DNA of 64,000 nt, from assembly GCA_014925825.1 (NCBI GenBank), contig JACGCK010000089.1, positions 62,001 through 126,000 on the forward strand, in the 5' to 3' direction. Positions within the stretch are counted from its first letter, which is position 1. Each line of letters begins with the position of its first letter. Origin of the DNA: Pholiota molesta. Lineage: Eukaryota > Basidiomycota > Agaricomycetes > Agaricales > Strophariaceae. The position numbers and the translations under genes were made by a program. Positions 50,358 to 62,631 of the stretch are shown here, piece after piece. The notes under the pieces were generated by a model, which saw nothing but the letters and a program-made list of their open reading frames with translations, was not told the origin of the DNA and ran no database searches.

Positions 50358-51652
50358 GGGAGGGAGAGAAAGAGAGGAGGGAACGTCGGAGAAGGGAGTC
50401 CTAGGGGTTATGAGGAGACATTCAGAGTTTATAAGTGATTATAGCATCATTATTTTTGTGTCCGTGTGTCCGAGTCATGGTCGTATGAGCGGACCGTAGG
50501 CCGTAGTAGACCGATGGCTTTCGCTGTCCCCGCGTTGTCCTTACACGAGGATTGTTGCATTTGGTAGCAAACGCACCGTTTTCATGACTTCGCGCGATGG
50601 AGATTCTCCCGGCACCCTAGAAGATTTTGTAGAATTCTCCCTTGCATGTAACAGAGACGCAAAGAAGAAAGGTTGTTCGGGGAGCTCCTACGGGCCTCCG
50701 AATCTGTAAGGGCCGTTCCCATCTGCTGATCTTGCCGCAAGATGCCGCGGAACCAGCGGGTGTACTTTAACGCGGAATGCATCCCCATGTACATATACGA
50801 GGGAGAGCAATGGGCGGTAAGTACTACATACCGAAAAGCTGCAAAGTCCAGACCCGGAACCACGCAGATTGCATGTCATAAAGCAAGCTTTCGATAGCGT
50901 AATGTATTTGTTGTGAGGTTCATCCTTTCTCCAGGAGGTGAAGCGTGCAGTTTTAGGATATGGTTAAGAAGATATTAATGAGCGCAATTTTTGAGAAGTA
51001 TAACGCCACCGACAGGGAGATGTTCGTAGTTGTTCGCGTGTTTAGGAAGAACCCTTGCTTTAGTCCGTAAGGTTGTTCACGGACGAAGTCTTCCACCATA
51101 TGCTCCGTTTACATGCTTTATTTCACGGCGTCGCGGGTGCATTGGGTTGGCATTGGGCATCTATTTGCGGATGAGCAGAATTGAGGAAGTATACGGTTCT
51201 AGCTTCTAGGAGAAGAGTACAACTGACATTGTCGCCCACTGAAGATCTTGCCCAACATTTTCTTAGTTGCAATGAACTATGAAGGAACGTACTAAGTACT
51301 GCTGCCTTGCAAATGGAGGCCTAAACTTGTTCCAATGCCAGAGCCAACCTTGAGTTTAATTTGGAACAGATCCTGCGTGGTTAAAGCTTGATCATGAGTT
51401 TGAGGCATTACAGACTTTTAGATCTGAGCTTTCTTTACTTCGAGAATCTGGAGGCCAATTCAAGAGTCACTGGCACGAAACGCTGGCGACCAAGGAATGG
51501 TCACTGTGATCATGATCAGATTAAGTAAGGCAAGCGATGCTTATTATTGTGGTGTGTTTGTAGCAGGTGCCCAAATCAAGCATCCGAAAATTGTTCAAGC
51601 TAGTCGGCAGCCACAACGAACTACGAAAAAAACCCAATCACCAATACAGATA
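50358..51652. other. Intergenic region, 1.3 kb
   Basis: Divergent spacer between the MFS gene and fibrillarin, with both promoters expected here. No gene, tRNA or repeat recognised. Minus-strand open frames at 50582-50879 overlap each other in two frames and show no protein character. Confidence 0.45.
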
Positions 51653-52903
51653 ATGGCATTTGGTGAGTAATTAACTTAGCATACTCTGGCAGGTTTTGAA
51701 CTGTTTCTTCAGGTGAATCTGGTGGACGCGGGGGCTTCGGTGGACGAGGAGGGGGTCGAGGTGGACGGGGAGGGGGTGACCGTGGCGGAAGAGGGGGTGG
51801 ACGAGGAGGAGGTGCGTTCTGATTTCCCATGTTGATCATATTATGTCTATAACATTCTATCTCTTCGCGATATAGGTATGGGTGGGCGCGGTGGATTTGC
51901 TGCACGGGGTGGCGATCGTGGTGGACGAGGTGGAGGTCGCGGTGCGGGACGTGGAGGTGGAGGAAGAGGTGCCCCTCGTGGTCGTGGTGCAGGTGGTCGC
52001 GGCGGAGCCCGTGGTGGAGGCGCCAATACTGTCGTTGAGCCTCATAGGCACGAGGGCGTCTTCATCGCCAAAGGAAAAGACCACATGTTGGTCACCAAAA
52101 ATCTTGTCCCAGGTGATTCTGTGTACGGCGAGAAGCGGATATCTATCGACGGCGGTGTGGAGGGCACAAAGACGGAATACCGTGTATGGAATCCTTTCCG
52201 CTCAAAACTGGCGGCAGGTGTCCTTGGTGGTCTCGACAACATTTTCATCAAACCCGGCGCTAAAGTTCTTTATCTCGGTGCTGCTAGCGGTACCAGTGTG
52301 TCTCACGTTGCCGATATCGTTGGACCTGTAAGATTTATATTCTATCCGACATTGGCTTCGTTCTGACTTTTGATCTAGGAGGGCAACGTCTACGCCGTCG
52401 AGTTCTCAGCGCGTTCGGGCCGTGATTTGATTAACATGGCAAAGAAGAGGACAAACGTTATTCGTATGTGCTTTTTTCTTCCAAAAAGAGGCAATGTCTT
52501 TATGGACTTTTTGTTGACAGCTATCGTCGAGGATGCCCGCCTACCGAACAAATATCGCATGCTGCTACCATTGGTCGATGTCATTTTTGCCGATGTTGCT
52601 CAACCTGATCAAGCGCGTATCATTCACCACAATGCTGAAAGTTTCCTCAAGGAAGGCGGCCACATCGTTATCTCTATCAAAGCTAGCTGCATTGATTCAA
52701 CGGTACCCCCCGAAACTATCTTTGCGTCCGAAGTCCAATTCCTCAAGGAGCACAACTTCAAGCCCCTTGAACAAGTGACGCTAGAGCCTTATGAGCGTGA
52801 CCACGCTATGGTCACAGGTAGGCATTTTTCATTATTTGTGTGCTTAGCATGTTCTGAAGCTCCTGGTTTAGCTATGTACTGCCGGCACGGAGTCCCCGTG
52901 TAG
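51653..52903 (+). CDS. NOP1: Fibrillarin, box C/D snoRNP 2'-O-methyltransferase
   Basis: Nucleolar rRNA 2'-O-methyltransferase, the catalytic subunit of box C/D snoRNPs. A three-codon-plus first exon (MAFG) is followed by a GAR domain rich in RGG repeats (about residues 5-85), interrupted by one intron. The methyltransferase domain begins [20 protein letters not shown]. It contains [20 protein letters not shown], the SAM-binding motif [54 protein letters not shown] and [14 protein letters not shown], all hallmarks of fibrillarin. The C-terminus is short ([17 protein letters not shown]). The last intron (52818-52871) is 54 nt without an in-frame stop, so splicing or retention gives the same ending with or without 18 residues. 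Confidence 0.94.
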
Positions 52904-53326
52904 TAGACCTCGGTCTGATCTTTCTCTCTGATTTGGGTGGGAGGACAAGACGCTGGTTTGCCATTTCGTCCTCCAAGTCGACGCCGAAATCACTGCATGT
53001 ACATACGTATTAGTCCATAGTCCAGCGCATTCCTCTTTGTTATATACTCTTATTTTTCTCATGTATTGCATAATGGCTTGAACAGTTGTGGAATCGACCG
53101 AAGCTGTTGCTTTGGACGACTTTGGAAGGCGATCTGGGAGCGCTCAGCGAAAATTACGTGGCAGGGTCATGTGCCGCAGGCAGTACTAGTGACAGCGTGC
53201 AAAGCTTTCGGCTGTTCTTATATCTCTCCTAATTCTAATCCTCCGTCTTGAGCACCGACATACTCTCGTCGTCGTTTCGACAACCACTAGGACAGGCACG
53301 CGCCGCCATCCAACCCACGCCAGCTG
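52904..53326. other. Intergenic region
   Basis: About 0.4 kb between fibrillarin and PMT2, containing the 3' flank of one and the promoter of the other. No other feature seen. Confidence 0.5.
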
Positions 53327-56300
53327 ATGCCAAATTCCTCTGCAGTTGCGGTAGACTTCGGGACAGCTGATCCTGACGCACCATTCGAATTCGAGGAAAT
53401 ACCTTATCCCCCAAACCACTGGTCCACATCTAATAGAGAAGAGGAGCTGCCATTGCATTACATGTCAGAAGAAAAGGCTCGTAGGAGGGTGAAGCCAGTG
53501 ACCACGTCAGGCGACTACGAGTACACCGAAAAGGAGGAGTATGGCGACTACTACGATGACCAGGGAAAGGACGTCTACAGCAAAGCCCGTCCTGTATCTG
53601 CCCGTCTAGGCAGTGGGCGTTTGCCCCAGCCGCCGTTGCCACCTCCAACATCACTGGTAAGCGATGAACTGCGGCAAACCCAATCCGGCGTGAATATCCC
53701 GCTAATTCTCTACACAGAAAGAATTTGTCTTCCAAAACCTCGAGCATCTGCCACCTATCATCTATACACTCCTCTCCTGCTGGACCCGCTTCCACCGAAT
53801 TGGCGCATCGAACGTTGTCGTGTGGGACGAAGCCCACTTTGGCAAATTCGGCTCGCATTATCTGAAGCGCGAGTTCTACTTTGATGTCCACCCGCCGCTT
53901 GGGAAGATGCTCGTTGGGCTCGCTGGCCTGCTGGCAGGCTATGATGGCTCGTTCGAGTTCAAAAGTGGCGAGGCGTACCCCGAATCGGTCCCGTACGTCG
54001 CTATGCGCGTCATGCTCGCCACATTTGGTGTGGGTATGGTCCCTCTCGCCTGGTACACCGCAGTAGAGCTCGGTATGAGCCAGTGGGCTTCACATCTCAC
54101 AGCAATGATGGTCCTCCTCGGTACGTTGATTATGTTTCAGCGATATGGTTATCATCTAATATTATCTTAGATGTCGGTTGGCTATGTATATCCCGATTCA
54201 TCCTCCTCGATTCAATGCTTCTGTTCTTCACGGTCCTTACTGTTTTCTGTTTAACCAAATTCCACAATCAGCAATACCAGTAAGTCTCAGGTGGCGATTA
54301 CTGTGTTTTTTTATATAAATTATGTCGCTTCAGATCTTTTTCTATTGATTGGTGGCTATGGCTATTTTTGACGGGCTTTTCGATTGGTCTGGTAACAAGG
54401 TATGTATTGTCTTCATCTCTCGCTGGACTATCTCTAATCCATCGCAGTGTAAAAATGATCGGACTTTTCGTCACTGCGCTAGTGGGCGTGTACACAATCG
54501 AAGATTTATGGGACAAATTTGGAGACACTAAAATGTCATTCGTAAGTCCCCTACTTTCAAAGCATTGGTTGTCCCACCTAACTTATCTATTAGCGAAATC
54601 AAGCAAAGCACTGGGGTGCACGCATAATGTGTCTCATTGTCGTTCCTATCCTCGTTTTCATGGCTTCCTTCAAGATTCACTTCTTGGTGCTGAACCACTC
54701 TGGACCTGGAGACGCCCAGATGAGCTCACTTTTCCAGGCCAACCTTGAAGGAAATGATTTTTCGAAAAACCCACTTGGTACGTATATCGTTTGCGTTGCC
54801 GACACTCTTCTCAACTATCACAGACATCGCATATGGCTCCAAAATAACGCTGAAAAATATGGGCTGGGGAGGTGGTCTGCTTCATTCACATGTGCAAACG
54901 TACCCCGTCGGATCCAACCAACAGCAAGTCACTTGCTACCACTACAAAGACAGCAACAACGAGTGGACGGTCATGCCTCGCTGGGACGAACCGCCGTACA
55001 ACCCAAACGGCGAGATGCATTTCCTCAAGGACGGTGATGTTATTCGCCTCCGTCATGCCATGACTACTCGAAACCTGCACTCGCACACCGTGCTAGCACC
55101 CATCACTAAACTCAACTATGAGGTATCATGCTACGGGAATGACACGATCGGCGATAATCATGATTACTGGCAAGTTGAAGTCGTGGACGATATTAAGAGG
55201 GGCAAGACTGTCGATCGAATTCACTCACTCACGACCCGCCTGCGGTTCAAGCATCAGCAGCTCGGATGCTACTTGCGCGCAGCGAACGCCATCTTACCCC
55301 AGTGGGGCTTCAAGCAGGTCGAAGTTAGCTGTGATAAGGAAAACAACCCAAATGATGTCCACACCTACTGGAATGTGGAAAGCCATTGGAACGACCGACG
55401 TAAGCTTTCCTTTCGTGATATTGGAGATTCATGATTCAGCGTAATTGATTGCTGTTGGGTGCTACAACAGTCCCCATGGGCAACACCAAGTTCTACAAAT
55501 CGCCCTTCCTACGGGATTTCTGGCATCTTAATGTGGCAATGATGACGTCGAACAACGCGTTGATCCCCGATCCGGACAAGGAAGACATCCTCGCATCCAA
55601 ACCCTTTGACTGGCCTTTCATTCACCTTGGTCTCCGCATGTGCGGTTGGGGCGATACCCAGCTGAAGTATTACCTCATGGGTACGCCGATTATTTGGTGG
55701 GGCAGCACGATCAGCTTGGGCGTGGCGCTTGTATCGCTGTTCGTATACCTGCTCCGTGCGCAGAGGAAGTATGTCGATATGGATCCTCGTGCGTATCTTT
55801 CGTATTGGTGTCGCTTTTGGTCTGGATATTGACGATTATGCAGGTGAATGGGACCATTTCTTGTATGTTGGCAAGATTGCGTTCTTTGGTTGGGTTTTCC
55901 ACTTTGGTGAGCTATGGTGTTCTCTTTCGGCAGACTCTGAAAACTAACGGCGTCGCAGTACCTTTCCTTATCATGGGTCGTGTAACCTACCTGCATCACT
56001 ATGTACGCTTCTATGCTGGCTCTTGAGTCTTCCTTTGATTCAGCTGACCAAACTTCATACTCCATAGCTCCCAACCCTTTACTTCGCTGTCTTGATGCTC
56101 GCGCACATGCTCGACACCTTCATCTTCTCATCAAAACGATATACAACAAAGACCAAGGCGATCGTTTTTGGCGTGCTCTCTTTTATGCTTCTCTTCTCGT
56201 TCTGGTGGTTCAAAGCCGTCGCATTTGGAATTGAGGGACCGGTAGGCGAGCACAAGGGACTGCAATGGCGGAAGGTACGCTCTTTTATTCTGTCTTTTTG

Positions 56301-56367
56301 TATGTACTGGCTTGGACTCTGACGTGAACCATTTCTCATGCAGACGTGGAATATCTATGAAAACTAA
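53327..56367 (+). CDS. PMT2: Protein O-mannosyltransferase, PMT2 family
   Basis: ER membrane enzyme transferring mannose from dolichol-phosphate-mannose to Ser/Thr of secretory proteins. In fungi it normally works as a PMT1-PMT2 heterodimer. Start [19 protein letters not shown], then an acidic/Tyr-rich cytosolic N-terminus. The first luminal loop carries the catalytic Asp-Glu motif [17 protein letters not shown] and [16 protein letters not shown]; the [10 protein letters not shown] form and [11 protein letters not shown] mark PMT2 rather than PMT1 or PMT4. The MIR domain region is present ([31 protein letters not shown]). C-terminal hydrophobic segments follow ([20 protein letters not shown]). 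The end is TWNIYEN at 56367. About ten introns. Retained elements look complete. Confidence 0.92.
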
Positions 56368-56588
56368 GTAATAGCTGTGATAATCGTGTTATAGCCCAAC
56401 GGACATAGTGAAATAAGTACTACATCTATGGATTGTTGTGATCTTACGGACGTTTCGTCCATCCTTAATTTATCGCCTGTTTTGTAGACAAAATGAGCTT
56501 GCGAGAGTGTGAAGGCACTTTGTACAGCATTGTCAACTGGAACAGCTAGCATCTCTCCTGAACACAATTGCAGTTGTATTGGAGCGTT

Positions 56589-57098
56589 CACTGCTGGAGG
56601 TGATTGCTGTTCCCAAATGGAACAGTCTATTGCAACAGGTTTCATGGCTGTTCCCGAAAAAATATAGATAAACTGTTTCGAAGTAGAAAATTTAATAAAC
56701 ATGAAGACTGTTTTAAACCTGTTTCTTTCAAGAATACAATAAATTTATCATTGCATATTTCTTTTGGAAACAGTTTATCTGTTCCTGAAAGAAACATTTT
56801 AAATTTTATTTGCCATTTCATGGCTGTTTCAATGGCTGTTCCACGGAAACAGGCTAATATCTATGGAACAGGAAAATAAAAATTCAAACTATTTCTAGAA
56901 AGAAACAGATAAGCTGTTTCCAAAAGAAATATACTATGATAAATTTATTGTTTTCTGAAAAGAAACAGATTTAAAACACTCTTCATGTTTATTCAATTTT
57001 CTACTTCGAAACAGTTTATCTATATTTTTTCGGGAACAGCCATGAAACCTGTTGCAATACAATGTTCCATTTGGGAACAGCAATCACCTCCAGCAGTG
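56589..57098. mobile_element. Palindromic MITE (foldback) with CACTG ends and GTT target duplication
   Basis: The 510-bp element is almost entirely an inverted repeat. The left arm starts CACTGCTGGAGGTGATTGCT at 56589, and the right arm is its near-perfect reverse complement ending at 57098. The arms are about 250 bp and stay similar to the centre near 56840. The 3-bp direct repeat GTT flanks it (56586-56588 and 57099-57101). CACTG termini with a 3-bp duplication are the pattern of CACTA/EnSpm-type DNA transposons. Many CTGTTTC/CTGTTCC words in both orientations resemble subterminal transposase-binding repeats. There is no coding capacity, so it is non-autonomous. It lies between PMT2 and the beta-lactamase-like gene, about 170 bp before the latter's ATG. 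Confidence 0.85.
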
Positions 57099-57273
57099 GT
57101 TGCATCCAGTCGAAGTTGCTTCATACAAAAAAAACACCGATAAGATAAGATTTGAGTATATCGGATTTGCAGATGTTGTGTTGAGTGATTTGCATCTCTT
57201 GGAGATGGCTATCAACAGGCTATCAATGAGGTTCTCTGGATAGTGTCAGCTTTCTGTTCCTCTAACTATAGTC

Positions 57274-59356
57274 ATGAGGCTATTCTATAGTCTCTGCCTT
57301 CTATTCACCTTCGTCCCACAATTCCATGCCCTGCAGGTTCCTCTCAGGCTTGACGACGCGTCGCAAGTCTCTTACGCGTCGCCCCACAACAGTCCTGGAT
57401 CATTGATATCGAAACGGACAGAGGAATACATCCACACGGTGCTGAACAAATGGAACTCGTCTGGGCTCTCTGTAGCTGTTGTGCGCAAGGACGCCACCGC
57501 GCCGAATGGCTGGCGCCATGAGTTTGGTGCCTATGGCATCGCACGCGCCGACGGCTCGCCAATAACACCTGATTCTGTCTTTGCAATCGCGTCAAATAGC
57601 AAGCTCTTTCTTGCTTTCTCGGTGGGGCTGCTAGTTTCCAACAAGACGCTTGCGGAGGAGAGAGGAAAGGAAATCAAGTGGGGCACCAAAATCAAGGAGT
57701 TGATTCCAGAATGGGGCTTGATGGACGAAGACATGGATAAAGGAGTAACGTTGCAGGACATGCTTTCCCATCGGACAGGTATGCCTCGCCATGATTTCTC
57801 TGGTGTTCAACGGGAAGGAGGTGTTTCTGAGATGGTATGACTTTCGTAACGACAATCATCACTGACAGCAGACACCAACCTTTCATATCATAGATATCAA
57901 CTCTACGCTACCTCAGACCATCAGCCGAGCTTCGGGAAACATTCCAGTACAATAACCTGATGTATGAGACGCTGTCATATCTCCCCCAGGTCCTTCTCAA
58001 TCAAAGTTACGAATCATACATCGCCCAGCATCTCTTCAATCCCTTGAATATGACCGCATCCACTTTCTCGGTGGCAGAGGCTGAGGCGCGAGGGACGCTT
58101 GCGGACGGTTTTCAATGGGACATGCAAGACATTACGCAGGGCAAAAATGGAACGTTAATACCTACCATCCCGTATTTCCAACGCCCTGGAGAAGAACCGA
58201 CTTGGGCAGGCGCTGGAGGTGTTCTGAGCTCTGCGCGTGATTTGGTCAGTCTTTTTGAATCAAGAAATGCACCGAGCAATTCCAGCTAATCAGTCGAGAT
58301 AGGCTACATGGGTCTCCATGCTCTTGAACAAAGGACGCCACCCGTATACCAATGTGACTATTATACCTGAGGAAGTCGTTGAGCATGTCGCGTATGGGCG
58401 ATCCGTGAGCCATGGAAAACCAGAATTTCCTGAACTCGTAAGTGGCGTAGATTCTCTGCACGATTCACCTAACATATGGTGCATATTTTCAGAGTCCCAA
58501 AGTATATGGCGCAGGGCAATGGAGATACTCTTATCAAGGCCACGATATAATTGAGCACGGTGGAAGCGATCCCGGGTTTAAGACACAGGTTGCTCGCTTT
58601 CCAGATGACAATCTCGGTATCATCACTTTGTCGAATGACGGCAAAGGAAGCTTCATCATTGAAGCTGTCAAGTTCCGTATTGCGGATGAGCTTTTGGGAC
58701 TGAAAGAGCTTGATTGGAACGACAGGTAAAACCCTCTCTTTGAGAACTCGACCTTTATTCGCATGATCTCATGTTATTGTAATAGATACGAAAAGACATT
58801 GAATGACTACATTGATATAGCCCAGCAGCTCACGCCCCGGCCTTCTCCTCCTCAACTTCCCACTGCACCATTTTCTGTTCTCGCTGAGGGCACGTTTACC
58901 CACCCAACATACGGTGTTCTCCAACCATGTGCCGTGGACGAAACCATTTATAAGCCACTTCCTCCAAGATCCGCTCATGAACAATGTTCAGAGATGCTCG
59001 AATCCTGGGCAGCTCAGCGCATCATCACGACTTTGGATTTTTCCATCCCAACGTTCATTATTCCATGGAAACGTACGTTCGCGACCCACATTCGCCTTGC
59101 CCACTTCTCTGGGAACTTGTTCAATGCGACGGTCCTCTGGTCGAATGCTGAAGTCCGCGCGCGGGAAGGCTATAGTGCAGGTAGTGATTTGCTGATAGGA
59201 TTTGATGAACATTTCGAAGTTGAATGGGTGAACGGGGAAGGGAAAGAGGAAGGGTTGGTTTTCAAAGGTGGTTTTTGGGGCAACGAAGGACCGGATTCCC
59301 GCTCGCCAGCTGGAGAAGGGAAAGATAGTGCAGAAGTATGGTTTACTAAATCATGA
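57274..59356 (+). CDS. Secreted beta-lactamase/transpeptidase-like serine hydrolase
   Basis: Class C beta-lactamase fold protein. Fungal members are serine hydrolases or esterases of unknown substrate. The signal peptide is MRLFYSLCLLFTFVPQFHAL. Active-site motifs: SxxK in FAIASNSKLFLAFS, YxN in HFQYNNLMYETL, and the third motif HGG in HDIIEHGGSDPGFKTQV. LQDMLSHRTGMPRHDF is a family hallmark. After the catalytic domain comes a C-terminal beta-rich domain (SVLAEGTFTHPTYGVLQPC) as in related fungal proteins. About six exons, stop at 59356. The MITE sits just upstream and may displace or supply promoter elements. Confidence 0.88.
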
Positions 59357-59739
59357 CTTCGCGCGGAGAGATGTAAATTGAAAGTTAGGTTGGAACTACG
59401 CTGGATTTCCTAGAACCTCGAAGTATAGCCTGGGTAGGAGGCTGCTCTATCCCTCTCTATCCTTTGTTGAAGGTGTCAAATCAGACTGTCATTGGAGTTC
59501 GTAAACCATGGGCTTAAATCTGAGCGGTTCGCTCAAGGTTCGCTACCCGCGCCGCTTAAATTTGGAATTATACGTAATGATATGCATCAGCTAGGTCACA
59601 AGTTCACAGATGGATAATGGTGACTATTGGGGCCAAATTGGGTCTGCCACCGTCTCTTCCTTTAGTCTATCATATCGATCTCTAAGTCTGAACCAGCCTC
59701 CAGAAAATCCTAGTTCACGGTGTTTGATTCTCGAATACA
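59357..59739. other. Intergenic region
   Basis: Spacer of ~0.4 kb. No gene or repeat recognised. Confidence 0.5.
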
Positions 59740-62536
59740 ATGGCTCCTATAGAAAGAACTCGCAGAGTGGACACTGTGGTAGGTACTTGCATATGTCTGT
59801 GCTTTACGGAGTCAAATACTTTGCTCCTAGGAAAACGCAGACCAGGAAGAACTTGGAGCAGATGGACTAAGCACTCGTCAACAGGCGTCGGCAGTACCAC
59901 AACCTGGTGGCAGCACATTGGCGCTTTACTCCGATACCAGGTGTGTGGTTGTGAATACTTCAGCTAGTCTTCTTAAGCGAATACAACCGGTAGGGAATCC
60001 AGTGCGCCGGAGGACCAACCTGAGAATGAGTATGTATCAGGAGGTCCCAGTGCGCTACCTGTGAGTCACTGAGTGCAGCTATGGGGGCGCCTATTCTTTT
60101 CTCACCTATTAAATCGCATGCACAGATATCTCATATACAAGAAAGAGGCAATCATGACTATCAAGTGAGCCCCCTAAATGACTCTACATGGTCGCAATTG
60201 TCGAGGCTCATATATAGCAGTCAAGCTCGAATTCCCTGGCGCAATTTCAACCTCCGAATCAGTGGTAATTTTGTTCATAACCTTGCATAAATACAGTAAC
60301 TTGTATGGTAATAGTTTGTATAACAGGTTCCAGAATGTGTACCCTGGAGGGCTCTTTGAAGGCTCCAACGGCATTGCGATTACCGGTGGAAACTTCGACC
60401 AGACTCATGGTGATCGCCAGAATGTGACTATTCATTTGCATGTTAATAGTAAGCTCCATCTCATCGCATTATAGAGATTTGAGGATCTATATACCTTACA
60501 CATATGGTCCATAGACTCGACGCATGATGAAAATTCTCAACCATTGCACCAGCCACCACCGCCTCCCATTGTATCAACGCCGCCATCATCTCAAGTACGT
60601 CCTTTAAGAGATTGGATTTATACTGAAATTACAATGAAATTAAGTTGATTAAACTTCTCCGATGTACCATTTATGCAGAGTGTGTCAAATAATTATAGCT
60701 CGCCGTCTGTGGATGGGCAAGGTGTAATTTTCTAGTTGTTGACATGACTTCGCATCTCATTGGGATTTCATAGACCTCAATTTCGACAACCGTATATTCT
60801 CCTCAGAATAGCAACAACATCTACGAACAACGACTTGGGGTCAAGAAACGAGGTTTTCCACTCTGGATTCCGGAGCCGAACAATAATTTACCCATGGCTT
60901 ATCGACGGAAAGGAGTTTATATAGGCGATGTCGGCATAATCACACCCTCTGGAGGTTTTTCCTTCCTATTCAACATATGCCTACCTCGTGGCCACCCAAT
61001 TAATCCTGATGATCTTCCTGAAGAGTTTTCTCCGATTTATCCCCCAATCAGGCAGACAGATATACGGAAGTTTCCAGAATTTAAAGCGAAGAGCTTTTTG
61101 GCTAGTGCAGCTATCGAGAAGGTTAACAATAATCCGCCATTTGAGTGAGTTGTAATTGAGACATTGCTTCATTGTTCAAATTTTGGTGACAACTTGAATT
61201 ACTCACAGCGGATTGTCGTTTGAAACCACTGCCACTGAGGGCGCTATTCTCACCCTCCCGGAAGGCGCAACTGCGCACGATCTTCAGAACATCCCACGAA
61301 TCCGAGCCTACGCCGCTGCAAATATAGAGAGTTGGTATCGATACATTAATGGCCCGCGCGGATGTGAAGCCAAGAATGGCGAGGTGCTTGTTATTGGCTG
61401 TGACAAGACGACCTCTTGGGGCATGGCCGCTGTTTCTAGCCAGAATCAGCACAAGATCCATCTCCTCAAATACCGTTCCATTGAAGATGATTACAATGCA
61501 TCCTCCTCACCAATTCCGCTATACGAATGGGAATACTCCGGCTATGCGGATGCTCGAGTCGGGCCCAATGTGGAAGAGATCGAAGAAATAACAAGAGCAG
61601 ACGATTCGGAAGCAACGGTGAAGGGGAAATACTCAAACCAGTGTCTCTTCGTGCGCACGCTGAATATGACCCTCAGTGATGAGGTTTTTTTGGCTCTCAC
61701 TCAGGAGTTAGAGTTGGCGCTCAATCAAGAACAATACCCAGCGTTTCCAAATCTTAGCTATAATTCATTGGGTATCCCTTCAAACACAGGCGAGTCTCAA
61801 TCGAGCAATACAAGTCATCAACAGTCGTCGGTTATGAAATTCAAAATACTCAAACCAGTGTCTCTTCGTGCGTACGCTGAATATGACCCTCAGTGATGAG
61901 GTTTTTTTGGCTCTCACTCAGGAGTTAGAGTTGGCGCTCAATCAAGAACAATACCCAGCGTTTCCAAATCTTAGCTATAATTCATTGGGTATCCCTTCAA
62001 ACACAGGCGAGTCTCAATCGAGCAATACAAGTCATCAACAGTCGTCGGTTATGAAATTCAGGACTCAAACGTCCGAATCATTTCTCTCTATTGTGAAACG
62101 ACTCAAACGACGCGTCACTACATCGATATCCCCGAGTGCCAAAGTAAGCCTTATGCAGCATCACGGTCGATACACTTTTGAGGCTCTGATCCGTTTTGTT
62201 AGAAATCACATCCTGCAGATGTTTTACATAGGCGCATTCTAAAAAAGGTTCATCTCTAGACTGATTACAGGATATACGCGTTGATACTTGTGTTCCCTAG
62301 GCGCCCAAGAGCCGAGTCGTGATTACTCAAGATGATGACTGGTGTTCAGTAATCAATGAGGTCCGTAGGCTCCAATCATACAAATTGTTAAATGTTTTCA
62401 AACCCGACTTTCTCCTTAGGACGACACAATCATGCCAAATGACTCTGCGATTGCCGACCGAGTCCTTGCCTCCTATTTTCTTATTATGGAAGACTCAAAT
62501 GGTAGGATCCTGTATACTTCACTGACTCTATTTTAA
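59740..62536 (+). pseudogene. Agaricomycete-type gene of unknown function, frame broken by tandem duplication
   Basis: A multi-exon chain can be read from MAPIERTRRVDTVENADQEE through NQWFQNVYPGGLFEGSNGI and AITGGNFDQTHGDRQ, a Gly-Gly-Asn-Phe block common at the N-terminus of many uncharacterised basidiomycete proteins. It continues through RRKGVYIGDVGIITPSGGFS, DLQNIPRIRAYAAANIESWY and NGEVLVIGCDKTTSWGMAA. After VMKF at 61843 a 217-bp direct duplication shifts the frame and brings a stop at 61896. The ancestral continuation RTQTSESFLSIVKRLKRRVT resumes after the second copy and runs on through APKSRVVITQDDDWCSVINE and DSAIADRVLASYFLIMED. Function unknown. The duplication may be a true mutation or an assembly artefact. 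The 3' end is uncertain: unspliced it stops at 62536, spliced it can run in frame into the homeobox gene. Confidence 0.65.
61627..62060 (+). repeat. Perfect-adjacent 217-bp tandem duplication
   Basis: Copy 1 is 61627-61843 and copy 2 is 61844-62060. Reading them side by side I find one difference (C at 61656, T at 61873). The unit length is not a multiple of three, so the open frame is broken. Confidence 0.93.
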
Positions 62537-62631
62537 TCGTCTCAAAAGGCGTTACATATCTGGAACAGAAGGTTAATTCGAACACTCAGTATAACAAACC
62601 TAACCTGTTTCCAAGTCCTGAGCACGGTGGT

